Shown here piece after piece: positions 11,603 to 22,071 of a stretch of 64,000 nucleotides of DNA. Both the position numbers and the translations under genes were made by a program. Source of the DNA: Iris pallida (Eukaryota; Streptophyta; Magnoliopsida; Asparagales; Iridaceae); NCBI GenBank assembly GCA_029216955.1, contig JANAVB010004022.1, forward strand, positions 1-64,000. The letters run 5' to 3'. The notes beneath the pieces are model-generated. The model saw only the letters and a list, made by a program, of their open reading frames with translations. It had not been told where the DNA came from and did no database searches. Position 1 is the stretch's first letter; the number at the start of each line of letters is the position of its first letter.

Positions 11603-12080
11603 GGGGACGTTTGGTTCAAGTTTTTGTGGCTTGGGAATGGGTTTTGAATTTCTTATCCATGTTTGGTATGTTTATGATTGAGAATGGGGAGGGAATAGGA
11701 TGGGCTTAGGGGAAAGCTATTCCCATTGACTTGGAAAAGCTATTCCCAAGTCCCCCTTGGGAATAGATTTGCTTTCCTAGGAATGATGTTTGACTATTTT
11801 GTTTGGACAGTTATACCCTCTTTTTATTTTTAAATTTTTAACTTCTATCCCAAACATGTAAATCACCATGAAATTAATAAAAGGGTATTGAAGGAAAACT
11901 AAATAAATTAATATTTCTATTCCTTTGTAAACCAAACATGGAGATGAAATTTTTAAAATTTTTGAACTATGTATTCCCAACCTAACCAAGCATGAGTATG
12001 AAAATGTTGAATTCTTTTCCCATGGGAAAGGAATTGAAAACCTATTCCTAGACATACAAAAACTTGATCCAAACGAGCCC
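11603..12080. mobile_element. Tourist-like (PIF/Harbinger) MITE, TSD TTA
   Basis: Left terminus GGGGACGTTTGGTTCAAG and right terminus (reverse complement) GGGCTCGTTTGGATCAAG form a ~25-bp imperfect inverted repeat that continues as TTTTTGT on both sides. The element is flanked by TTA at 11600-11602 and 12081-12083, the target preference of PIF/Harbinger elements. It is 478 bp, AT-rich and has no transposase. Confidence 0.85.
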
Positions 12081-12194
12081 TTAGTGGTCGATAAGTAAAG
12101 ATATAGTGTATCTTGTCTAAGATGAATTAGATCGTGTAAATATCTATTATTTATTTAATTACGATGAGAGTTTAAAAAAAAAAGAATTATTTAG

Positions 12195-12309
12195 TTATAG
12201 GATCTTAAAATGTCAGACGTTAGTGTTTGGGTCTTAAAATTACTATTTACCTATGCAAATGGACAATAATTTTAAAATCCAAACACTATAGTCGACATTC
12301 AAATCCTAA
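12195..12309. mobile_element. Small foldback MITE-like element
   Basis: Arms around TTAGTGTTTGGGTCTTAAAA and (reverse complement of the right arm) TATAGTGTTTGGATTTTAAA pair over ~50 bp with a short loop. Outer ends read TTATAGGATCTTAAAATGTC and its approximate complement. No clear duplication of the target was fixed. Confidence 0.55.
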
Positions 12310-12344
12310 TTTCAATTAGAATAATATTATTTGTCCCAATCATC

Positions 12345-12616
12345 CCTCATTACGTGACAGCTGACATGGCATGTTGATATGACAGCTGACATGACAAATT
12401 TTAAAATTAAAATAATATTAATATTAACCTTAATATTAATATTAAAATTAAAATTAATAGTAATGTTAACATTAAATTAATATTAATATTAATATTAACA
12501 TTAACAATAACATAAAAAAAATTTGATAATTAATTTTTTTGGTTAAAATTAGTCATTTCATCTGACATGTTATATAACACATAATATTATTTAACATGTC
12601 GAGTTAGCTGTCACAG
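12345..12616. mobile_element. Foldback element with CAGCTGACATG arms
   Basis: The left arm (TGACAGCTGACATGGCATGT, then GACATGACAAATTTTAA) is matched by the reverse complement of the right arm (TGACAGCTAACTCGACATGT, then ACATGTCAGATG). An AT-rich simple TAATATTAA core lies between them. It resembles an old MITE. The family is not identified. Confidence 0.45.
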
Positions 12617-12985
12617 AAGAAGAAATAATTTGAAGGAACAATTTGAAAGTACGAATAGCATTACTCTTTCAATTATTATATGAGCTCCTATTACTAATTA
12701 TCTCTATAAAAATAAATTATGCTCTCTACATGATCATAATGTTTCTGGAAGCTTTGACGCGAATGTCCCCATTCTATCCTCTTGTGATGTGATGGCGTAA
12801 CAATGTGATCGCTGTCAATTTGGTAAAACAGTCGCAGTTGCCGGCTGCGACGTCAAATTGGAATGGGACGGTCAATTGAAGTGGTCAATGAGTCTGTCAA
12901 GAAATTAAAATAGGTCAACTGTCATCCATTCCAGTGGAATTCCATATCATCTTTTGGATTATTAATTGCCAATATACTTAGCAGA
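12617..12985. other. Unassigned intervening stretch
   Basis: No supported feature. Direct repeats of GGTCAATT-type words near 12865-12920 are short and may be chance. Confidence 0.3.
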
Positions 12986-13535
12986 TAGGGTGAGCGTTAT
13001 TCCAATTTGGGTCCAATATCAGAACCAGATCGAATAAGAGATTATGTTCCATTTTAAAAAAAAATTACAGCTCAATTTTGATTTTAAAAATATTAAAAAA
13101 AATATTCGATTTTTGTTTCGATTTTGAATTTGAATTTCGGTCCAAAATCGAAAGACTATAAATATAATTAATTATATGCATATTTTATGATTAAAATATG
13201 TATACTTTGAAAATAACAATTTTATTTTGTGTTTTCATGTTCATCTTTGATAATTTAACTAGTCCAATTTTTGACGTAACTACGGAATAGAAAAAATACG
13301 TATATAAGAATTATAATTTTTAATATAATTTAACCATGATTATAACTTTGGGCTTGATCTATTAAACAATAGAAATATTCCAACCGAACAAACTGAATAA
13401 ATCAGATTGATTTTTCTGTTCGGTTTGGTTCTTATTTTGGGTAATTTTGGTTCGATTTCGGTTTTGAATTTTTAGAAGTTCGGTTTATTTGGTTTTGACT
13501 ATTTGGATTGGGTTGAAATCGAATAAACGCATTGG
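12986..13535. mobile_element. Degenerate hAT-related non-autonomous element
   Basis: The left end TAGGGTGAGCGTTATTCC resembles the TAGGGGTGAGCA terminus of the hAT element at 60842. The interior is rich in TTCGGTTTGGTT and GGTTCGATTTCGG words, like the subterminal region of that element. The right end is decayed. The boundaries are approximate. Confidence 0.4.
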
Positions 13536-14994
13536 CAGAGATGTAGAAAAATATAATGGGGGTGAGATAAACATAAAAAAGATATTTACTCAAATTATAA
13601 TTTATTTTGTTATGCATAATAATATATATTTTTAGTCTATAATATATAGTAAAGTAAGAACAAATTGAAATAGTAGGATTAAAAAAATACTAAATGCAAT
13701 ATTGCAAAAATATTTATAACTAACTTTTGGTTCCAAACAAAATGAGTGAGGACAATGGTCTATACTGTTGAGAATAAGTTCACGACTTGAATGAGAAATC
13801 AATGTAGATTTATTCATAAAGTAATTGTTTTCTACTATTATTTTCTTTAGGAAAAATAAATTGCTAGTAATTTCACTCGATTTATCCACAAAATTAAATA
13901 GTATGTTCTAAAGTCAACTATAAGACCGGAATTACATTCCCAAATGATGCAATACATAGTTTGCCTTCGTCATTGGTGACCTTCACGATTTATCATCATG
14001 AAAACTTCATCAAAATATGCATGATGATTAATTTTATTATATACTATTATATCCTTTTGACATATCAATTGATGTCACTTCCATTATTGTGTTTAATATA
14101 GCTCTAGAAACTTGTAACATTGGAACATTTGTTTTTTTAATTTGTTTCAAATGTTATATGGTCCATTTATTCACCTACCAATATCTGTTTTGAAAAGTTT
14201 GGTAGGATTAGTTGGAGTGGAAAATTAAGTTTTAGTGCTTAAGTACTGATAAGAGCACCGATTAGAAGTCTTTAACACAGACATAGTTAACATGTCATCA
14301 ATTTTCTTCTTCATGTGGCATTATTTTGCTACTCGTAATTTGTTGTCTAATCAATAATTGAGGAGTCTCTCTTAAACAAAACAAAATATCATTGTTTGGT
14401 ACTTGCTTAAGTTTGCCATAAAACAAAAACATAAACAACTTATAAAAGCAATCTCCTATATATTTGTATAGGTTATTTAGTAACATTGTATTTAGGTCTC
14501 CATATTGTCTAGAGGAAGATTTGTATCTCGTCCCAACGGTTGACTTGGAGTGACAGTTCAAAATGTAGACATAAACATAAATTTTGAATATTATATGAGA
14601 CTCTAAAACTAAACGAAAATATGTGAGATTAGTGTGACTTTGGTTATTTAGTTTTGCATGATGAGGGATGAAAATATGTAACGATTGTGTGACTTTGGTT
14701 AGAGGATTGCGTGATTTGGATTATTTAATTTTGCATTATAAGAATAGTGTAACTTGTACTATTTAGTATTTTCATGTTCAATAAAAAATGAGACTTATAC
14801 ATTTTACAACCACTTAATTCTAATCGATAATCGGGATTGTTACTTTCTATTTTCTTTTAGTTATAGAGGATATAAAAAAAACAAATTAAACACACAAGAA
14901 ACTAATTCCGACCTTTCTGCATGACAAAGTCATAATTGAACAAGAAAATTGTAATGTTATCTGATGGGAGTTTTTGAATCATATCCATATTCTC
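13536..14994. other. Unassigned AT-rich stretch
   Basis: Minus-strand ORFs of 85 and 87 codons (13632-13889 and 14298-14561) carry no recognisable domain. Around 14610-14740 two or three diverged copies of GTGACTTTGGTTATTTAGTTTTGCAT-type text form a loose repeat. Nothing else is supported. Confidence 0.35.
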
Positions 14995-15080
14995 GGGGGG
15001 GGGGGGGGGGGGGGGTGTCGAGGGTGGCTGGAGGGGGTGGGATGGGGGGGGGGAGTGGTGAGCCGACAGGAGGGGAGGGG
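14995..15080 (+). repeat. Poly-G run and G-rich tract
   Basis: A run of about 21 Gs (14995-15015) is followed by further G5 to G10 blocks to about 15080. It could form G-quadruplexes on the plus strand. Confidence 0.9.
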
Positions 15081-15269
15081 AGGGGTTGGGTTCGGTTGGG
15101 AAGTGAAGGGAATGGACAATTTTGTCCTTTCTAAAATTTTGGGTAACAAATTAAAAATATTAAGTAGTTGATGGTATTAAATTGTCGAGTAAAAAAGTTT
15201 AGGATATGAAGTTGAAAATAAGAATAGTTGAGAATAGCCACTAAAATATTATATATTTTAAAAAAAGTC

Positions 15270-15368
15270 TGAGCTCTCTTGCCTAATGGTATTAGAGCGG
15301 ACATCCGGAGGGGCCGGCAAGGTTCGAGCCCTCCAGTTGTGTGTGAGTGGGATTTCAAAAAAAAAAAG
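15270..15368 (+). mobile_element. tRNA-derived SINE-like element
   Basis: A Pol III A-box-like segment (TTGCCTAATGGTATTAGAGC, about 15278-15297) is followed ~25 bp later by a good B box (GGTTCGAGCCC, about 15321-15331). The unit ends in an A-rich tail at 15356-15367. The spacing and tail fit a short tRNA-derived SINE and not a functional tRNA, because no acceptor stem closes. No target duplication could be fixed. Confidence 0.6.
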
Positions 15369-15421
15369 TTACAATTAAGTCTAATTTTTTTTTTATTTTT
15401 TTTTCTATTATATCCTTCATG

Positions 15422-15479
<58 letters not shown>

Positions 15480-15560
15480 GAGGATATAATAGAAAGAAAA
15501 AAATCTTAACTTTTCAATTGAACGTATAAGACTTAAATATTAAAGTGGTATAAAATGTAG
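15369..15560. repeat. Foldback with an (AT)n array at its centre
   Basis: The left arm around TTCTATTATATCCTTC and the right arm GAGGATATAATAGAAAG are complementary. Outer segments AATTAAGTCTAA and TATAAGACTTAA also pair. The (AT)n at 15425-15475 forms the loop. It is probably an AT-rich MITE whose loop has expanded as a microsatellite. Confidence 0.5.
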
Positions 15561-15951
15561 GGTCTAAACTCTAATTTAGCCAAAAGAAAACCAAGTACTG
15601 ATCAACTCTCCAAATGAATTGTGCACACGCTGTACACACACAAGTGGGTGCATTATACACATGCACCACTTGACATTCCTTTTGAGGAAAGATGGTAGGA
15701 CATAGGTAGCAGCAGGAGAGCATTGTACCATGACTAGCACGTGGAGGGACACCACGGATTCTATTCTTTTTTCTTAAACAAAATTATGTGGCTTATAAAT
15801 TGTTTCACAAAACATGAAAAATAAAAGAAAAGAAAAAGTATGAGAGAGAGACGCACAATGTGGCTTTAAAATGACTCAAAATTAAACCATTTTATAAATT
15901 TTCTATTAATTATTATTATTATAAAAGATAATAATTAACTTTCTTTCTCTT

Positions 15952-15952
<1 letters not shown>
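15561..15952. other. Unassigned stretch left of the LINE, with a repeat-flank motif
   Basis: No gene. The last ~50 bp (about 15905-15952), containing ATTATAAAAGATAATAATT and AACTTTCT, recur at about 38055-38111 on the far side of the LINE/CACTA composite. Confidence 0.45.

Positions 15953-16023
<71 letters not shown>
15953..16023. repeat. (AT)n microsatellite at the LINE 5' boundary
   Basis: A pure TA dinucleotide run of about 68 bp abutting the first codon of the LINE ORF1 frame (ATGGCG at 16022). Confidence 0.95.
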
Positions 16024-16026
<3 letters not shown>

Positions 16027-16148
16027 GTTAGGGTTAGGGTTTCCGCGTACAAGCGGAGGCGACTCAGGCGAAAAATCTGCGACGGACGATCAGGCTTCGG
16101 ATGAGGCCGGCGAGGGAGCGCAAGCGGATAAAGACGTCACAGAAGTAG

Positions 16149-16188
<40 letters not shown>

Positions 16189-17568
16189 GGACGACAGTGG
16201 AACGTCGCCGGCGAAGCAAACCCCAGATGAATCGTGAGGCGCATGGACGAACAAAGAGTCGCGGCAACGGAGGGTAGGACCTTACGATCTAGATACAATG
16301 GGAAGCCGCTGATCAATGGGCGAGGGGACGAAGATAGAAGGAACATGAAAGGGAAGATGCCTATATACACAGAGAAGGAAAAAGCTCCTAGGAAGATGAC
16401 AACGACCCAAGCCTCTCAAGGAACAAGCAACGGACAAAAGGGAACAAGTACAGGGAATAGCATGGGGAGGACATCAACACCAATTTCATGGGCAGAGTTG
16501 TACAAGCCATCGGCAGTCCAAGAAGAGGTCGATATGCAATATATCGAACCTCGTATCATAGACGGTAGAAAGGTCGTGGAAATTACCAAAGATGATATTC
16601 AGGAAACGACTGAATATTGGAAAAATACCCTAATTTTGTACGTCATGGGAGATCGACCGTATTATGGACAGATTCGAGCGTTCGCGCACAGAGTCTGGCG
16701 ACCAAAAGGAGAGATGAATATATTCTTCCGGGAGAATGGTTTCTATTTTATTAAATTCGATCTACTTGAGGATCTTGATCGAATACTGGAAGGGGGTCCA
16801 TGGACATTTGATGGCAGATTGGTGGTCCTTAAAAGGTGGAACCCAACGTTGAACTTCGAAAAAGATCGTCTCTCAAAAATTCCTATCTGGATTAGAATGC
16901 CATGGCTCTCTCCACAACTTTGGAGTATACCCTCCATAATGAAGATGGCCAGTATGGTTGGAGTCCCGATCCGAACCGATATTCCCACGACAAGAAGGCA
17001 GAGATTACCTTATGCTAGAGTCTTCGTGGAAATCGACGCAGGTGAGATCCTTCCTCGAAATATCGACCTATTACTTCCTAATGGAGAGAGGAGTATCTAA
17101 GAGATTGATTATTAATGGGTGCCACCATCGTGCTCATTATGCAAGTGCTTTGGCCATACAAATTCACAGTGCAAAGAAAAGATGGCGACAAAGGAGGACG
17201 GGGATATGCAAGGGGACATGCCTAGTCAGGATCATGAGGAGAATGTGGACAATGAACATCACACACAACAACAGAAGGGAAGCCAAGTAGAAGACTCGTC
17301 TATGATGGTGAAGACCCCAGAAACTCAACCATTGGTAGTACTAGAGAACTTATCGAGCTCGATTCTTGGGAAGAGACAAGCCTCGGAGTCTCGAAAATCT
17401 CAACTGATGATAGGGGACCTTGCAATGGTTCTCGTTGGGGCTACAAACGTTGAACTGGAAGAAGACATCCAAGTGAATGATGCTACGTGCCGAGTGGGGA
17501 ACGAGGGGGTTCTGAGACAGAAGAGTCGTCGAGGAGTAGCAAGAGAGCAACCAAAAACCAAAGAATAG
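16022..17568 (+). pseudogene. LINE ORF1 (DUF4283 plus zinc knuckle), broken
   Basis: The nucleic-acid-binding ORF1 protein of a plant L1 element, thought to coat the RNA in the RNP. The N-terminal frame (16022-16237) is low-complexity and passes through a 38-G run (16150-16187) before shifting to the frame used from 16234. That frame carries the DUF4283 block (GGPWTFDGRLVVLKRW, then IPIWIRMPWLSPQLW) at about 16620-17090. Two TAA stops follow at about 17098 and 17132. The same frame then resumes with a CX2CX4HX4C zinc knuckle (CSLC...GHTNSQC, about 17128-17175). The tail is basic and Ser-rich. It is non-functional as it stands, and assignment to this family is firm. Confidence 0.8.
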
Positions 17569-17794
17569 GAGTGGCCCAGGCCAGAGAAGACGAGAGTTCT
17601 GCTAACCATCCCACGGGCAGTAACATGGAGCTTACAACAGTGAACCCGGAGTGGCAACGTCTAATACAGCGATCGTCCGTTCCTCATACCTCATTGCACA
17701 TACATAATGATAGGCAGGGTACGTCGAATACTCTCTCGAACTGTCCACGAGAGAGTAGGAGGCCTGATACAGACAACTCCCTCAATTAGTATCC

Positions 17795-20700
17795 ATGTCT
17801 ATCCTCACATGGAATGTCCGAGACTGTAATTCGATAGGGAGATGGAAGGAGATTACCAATGTGATGCGAATTAATAAATGCTCTGTTGTAGCTTTATTGG
17901 AGAGCAAAGTTAAGTCTGCCAGCAGGATTGATAGCCGCACTCCGAGCCAGTGGCAGTCCGCTCATAATGGCTTACTATGCGGCATGGCTCGTATATGGAT
18001 GATGTGGGACGTGCGCATATAGTCGGGTGTGGTGAAGTTCCAATCTGACCAACTTATAGTTATTGAATATACAAATCGAGGGGGGCTTCATATTACGGTG
18101 GGAGCTGTCTACGGACATAATGATCATCGAAGAAGGTTCCAACTCTGGCAAGATCTAATTAAAGTTTCCACTGACATTGATGAAAAGACCCCCGTTGCTT
18201 GTGATGGGCGATTTTAACGCTATGCTAGCAGAGAACGAAAAGCTAGGAGGACGACAAGTTCCGGCCCCCATCCTTGCGGACTTCCAAGACTGCTTGCTAT
18301 CATCAGGGCTAGTATGCATGTCGAGAACTGGCCACACTTGGAGTTGGAGTAACAGCTCTGTGCAAAACCGAGTAGTCTGCCAACTTAACAGAGTTCTTTG
18401 CAACAACAAATGGCTAGCAGCCTTCCCAGACGTCAAAGCAGAGGGTCTGCCTAGTGGAACAAGCGATCATACTCCCCTACTCGTTCGTATTCACCCGGAT
18501 CAGAGTGCGCGGCGTCGCCCTTTCCGTTTTAACAATGCGTGGCCGTTGGTGGATGGTTATGACGAAGTGGTGGCGGAAGGGCTTGGCATGCCGATCATAA
18601 GCACCCCCCAATTCTGCCTCCTTCACCGTTTAAAAATCATCAAGTCTGCTCTGAAGCGATGGAACCGAGACCGGCCGGCCGTTAGCCTTCAATCTACAGA
18701 GAAGGAACTTCACAATATTCAAACATAGGTACAAGCTAATCCCATGAATTCTGAATTAGTAAACAGGGATTTGGAACTACAAGATCTTATTCGAAAGTTG
18801 TGCTTCCAAGAGGAAATACAACTCCAACAACGGGCAAAGTGTTCGTGGTTGAAAGACGGAGATCGGTGTTCCAAGTTCTTCCACGCCATGGTTAAAGCTC
18901 GGCAACACAGAAATTCGATAGGCCCACTGTTGGACACGAGAGGGACTCTGCTGAATAATGATAAGGAGATGGAGGACGAGGCCATCAGGTACTTTACATC
19001 TCTATACAATCAAATTGACTATTTGGAAGCTTTCCCAGATATCACTTGTAAAAGAATAGTGACAGAGAAAGGGAACGAATTATTCCGTAAAGAAGTGACC
19101 CTTGAAGAAATTGACAAGATCATCACTAAAGCCGATCCAAATAAGTCGCCAGGACCAGACGGTCTGCCTTCTATAAAAAACATTGGGGTCGTTTGAAGTT
19201 TCAAGTGTTATAAGTTGTTCAGGACTTCTTCCATACCGGTAGGCTTATTAAAGAAATAAATCATACATTTTTGACATTGATACCCAAGAAAGAGGGAGCC
19301 ACTGAACTTAGAGATTTTCGACCAATTTTGTGCTGCAATTTTTATACAAAATTATTACTCACATTGTGTGTAATAGAATATAGGAGATTATGAAGGGGTT
19401 GATCTCTGACAACCAAGCAGCGTTTATTAAGGGCAGGTCTATTACAGAAAATTGCTTGATTGCACATGAACTTGTTCGTGACTTCAACAAAGGTGGAGGA
19501 AGAAAATGGTGTATCAAACTTGATCTTCGCAAAGCCTACGATATGGTGAATAGGGGATTCGTATGTCAAATCCTTCTCAGTATGGAATTCGATGAATGGT
19601 GGGTGGCGAGGATCAAAGAGTGTATAACTTCTCCGACTTTTTCTATCCTCATCAAAGGGCAACTTTGTGGGTTCTTCGAAAGCAACCGAGGTATTAGACA
19701 GGGTGATCCTTTGTCCCCATATTTGTTCACGGTTGTCATGGAGCACTTTAGCTGTCTGATGGAAATTGCAGTTCACAAAAAACAGATTAGGCCTCTTTAT
19801 CATAAGGTACAACCAACTATTTCACATTTGATACATGCTGATGATTTGTTGGTACTTATTGAGCCATCTGAGAGGAGTATCAACTCCTTGAATGGAGTTC
19901 TGGATGAGTTTGCCATGGTCTCGAAATTACGACTCAACAGAGATAAAAGCCAGATCTATTTTAATAGAGATTATCTAGAGATGGATAAATGGTCGCATAT
20001 GATGCAGATAGAGAGAGGACAACTCCCAGTCAAGTATCTTGGTCTTCCACTCTCAATCAATTATGGTCGATACACTGATTGCCAAGGTTTGATCCAGCAA
20101 GTTCAATCTAAATTAGAGGGGTGGCAATCCCAACTATTTTCGTTTGGAGGTCACATTGAACTCATCAGGTCTGTGATATTTGCCATATCCAACTACTGGA
20201 TTCAAGCTATTTATGTGCCAGATAAGATCATTCAGAAAATCGAAAAACTCTGCACGAATTTTCTTTGGAGAGGGAGAATACATACAATCGGATGGAAGGA
20301 ACTGGCTTGCCCGGTAGAAGAGGGAGGAGTCGGTATTCGATCGCTATGTACCCTTCGAGACGTGGCACTCTATAAATTGGCATGGCGATTAATTGATGGT
20401 AATTCTTTGTGGGCACAGTGGACCAAAAACAGCTACTAAAAGAAATGCAACTTCTGGGTACAAGGTATCGACAATAGTTATTCGGTTACCTATAAGAATA
20501 TCCTCCGCCTTCGACCGATCCTAAAGAGTAGAGTTGTTCGGGTAATAGGAGATGGTAATACAACCAATCTTTGGTTTTATCCATGGTTAAACCATACTAG
20601 TATGGTAGAATGGGTGGGATGGCCTATATTCGAACTCAGCGGGAGAGATGAACCTCTATCTGTTTTGATACATAACAACCAATGGAGAGCGGGCAACCGA

Positions 20701-20882
20701 CCCATCGGACAGTGGTTTAGAACTGAAATTGAGGCCATACCTATTAACAGTGATGGAGCGACGGATAGATGGGAATGGGCGGGAATCATAGAAGGCAAAT
20801 TCTCCTACAAGGACGTATATGAGATGACGGGCAGGCGAGGAACGACGGTTGAATGGGCAGAGGTGGTCTGGACGTCGAGAGC
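17795..20882 (+). pseudogene. LINE ORF2: endonuclease and reverse transcriptase, broken and truncated
   Basis: The multifunctional ORF2 enzyme nicks target DNA and primes reverse transcription. The AP-endonuclease-like domain begins with ILTWNVRDCN (17798) and includes the VMGDFNAML metal-binding block (about 18195) and SDHTPLLV (about 18463). The RT part includes NKSPGPDG (19140), FRPILCCNF (19318), the DLRKAYDMVN palm motif (about 19521), GIRQGDPLSPYLF (about 19693) and the catalytic HADD (about 19837, where YADD or FADD is usual). A zf-RVT-like segment with DRWEW and VVWTS follows to the breakpoint. Stops near 18020, 18727 and 20437 and frameshifts near 18190 and 19180 inactivate it. Confidence 0.85.
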
Positions 20883-21340
20883 CACTACTAAAATAAGGCA
20901 AATTAGCGATGTCAGGATACGTCGCTAATTAAGGAAAATACGTCACTAATCGTAATTAGCGACGACTTTAGCGACAAAACATGAAGGTCACGAAAAAGCT
21001 AGTTGCAGATGACAAATTCATCGCCCTCCGTCGCTGTTTGCGACGTGAACACAATGTCGCTGGGTCGTCGCAAAATTAGCGACGAAGGGCTACGAAATTG
21101 TACGTCGCCAAATTAGCGACGTAGTGCGACTACTTAGCAACATTATTTCTTTTTATGTGATGACATGGCATGCCTACTACGTCAGCAGTGTAGCGACGTA
21201 CAGTGACCAAATTAGCGACGTCAGGATTCTACCACGTCGGCTTCTGAGTGACGGATTACGACGGATAGCGGCGTAACGACGCTAATTAGCGACGTCAGAA
21301 TACGTCGCAGATCGTCGCTATACGTCGCAGATATTATAAA
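20883..21340. repeat. CACTA 3' terminus and subterminal repeat array
   Basis: After the CACTACTAAAATAAGG terminus the words ATTAGCGACG, ACGTCGCTAA, TCGTCGC and GTAGCGACGTA occur at least twelve times in both orientations. In characterised CACTA elements such subterminal repeats bind the TNPA-type accessory transposase and are required for excision. The three bases left of the terminus are AGC, but the matching right copy is lost. Confidence 0.85.
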
Positions 21341-21375
21341 AATATTAAAATATATAATATGTATTTTTGTTATGC

Positions 21376-21692
21376 TGTGTGTCTGTGTTTATAGTATGTG
21401 TGTGAAGTGCAGTGTTCGAACCATCGACAGTTTCGCTTACCGTTCTATGTTTTATCTTGGATAGAAAGAACAACAGTTCAGGGTGCACTTCTCAGAGCTT
21501 CTTCTTCACGTCCTTCACCTTCTCGGAATCCTTTACGACGTCCCGAGAAAGTGAAGGATGTGAAAATGAAGCTCTCATAAGTACACCCTGAACTGTTGCT
21601 CTTTCTGTCTAAGATAAAATATACAACAGTAATCGAAACTATCGATGGTTCCGAACACTGCATTTCACATACACTATAAACACACACACATC
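21376..21692. repeat. Long near-perfect foldback in the CACTA 3' region
   Basis: Two arms of ~140-150 bp (21376-21525 and 21540-21692) are inverted copies with roughly 85-90 percent visible identity, separated by a loop of only ~12-15 bp around AATCCTTTACGACG. Matching blocks include CAGTTCAGGGTG, AGAGCTTC, TCCTTCAC, TTTTATCTT and GCAGTGTTCG. A transcript through it would form a long, slightly bulged hairpin, as seen in young MIR or siRNA loci. Rice MIR820 is an established example of a microRNA carried by CACTA elements. The sequence here does not contain the miR820 sequence as I remember it. Confidence 0.8.
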
Positions 21693-22071
21693 ATCACAAA
21701 AATACACATTATATTTTTTTTAAATTTAGGCAGCACCTTTTTTGTATATCAGATCATCGCTTACAATCCAGCGTAGGTATATTTGTCATTCCCGTCGCAG
21801 ATATCATCATAATTAACAGTCTCTTATCATAACAGTCTACAATTAATAGATGAATAACAGTCTCCCATCATAACAGTCTCCCATCATAACAGTCTACAAC
21901 TAAATATCATACATGTACTCAATGAAAATACCAACAAAGTAAATATCACAAACATACATGTCCAACAAACATACATGTCCAACAGAGTCAAATAAGAATA
22001 AAAATCAGTGTACCAATGATCAATGGGCCCATAGGGCCAATACATACAAAGATGATAAAAAATCTACTGGA

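Larger units (their letters stand above)
16022..20882 (+). mobile_element. L1-type LINE, decayed and 3'-truncated by a CACTA insertion
   Basis: Order on the plus strand: ORF1 with DUF4283 and a zinc knuckle, then ORF2 with endonuclease, reverse transcriptase and the start of a zf-RVT region. This is the plan of plant L1-clade non-LTR retrotransposons. No LTRs are present. The element stops inside the zf-RVT region at 20882, exactly where a CACTACTAAAA terminus starts, so its 3' end and poly(A) are missing. No LINE sequence resumes after the CACTA element near 38050. Confidence 0.85.

Noticed and set aside
15270..15340. Possible tRNA gene with A and B boxes
   Set aside because: No acceptor or anticodon stem closes and a poly(A) tail follows, so a tRNA-derived SINE fits better.
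16024..16042. Telomere-like GTTAGGGTTAGGGTTT at the LINE start
   Set aside because: Only two units, and inside the ORF1 frame; not a telomeric array.
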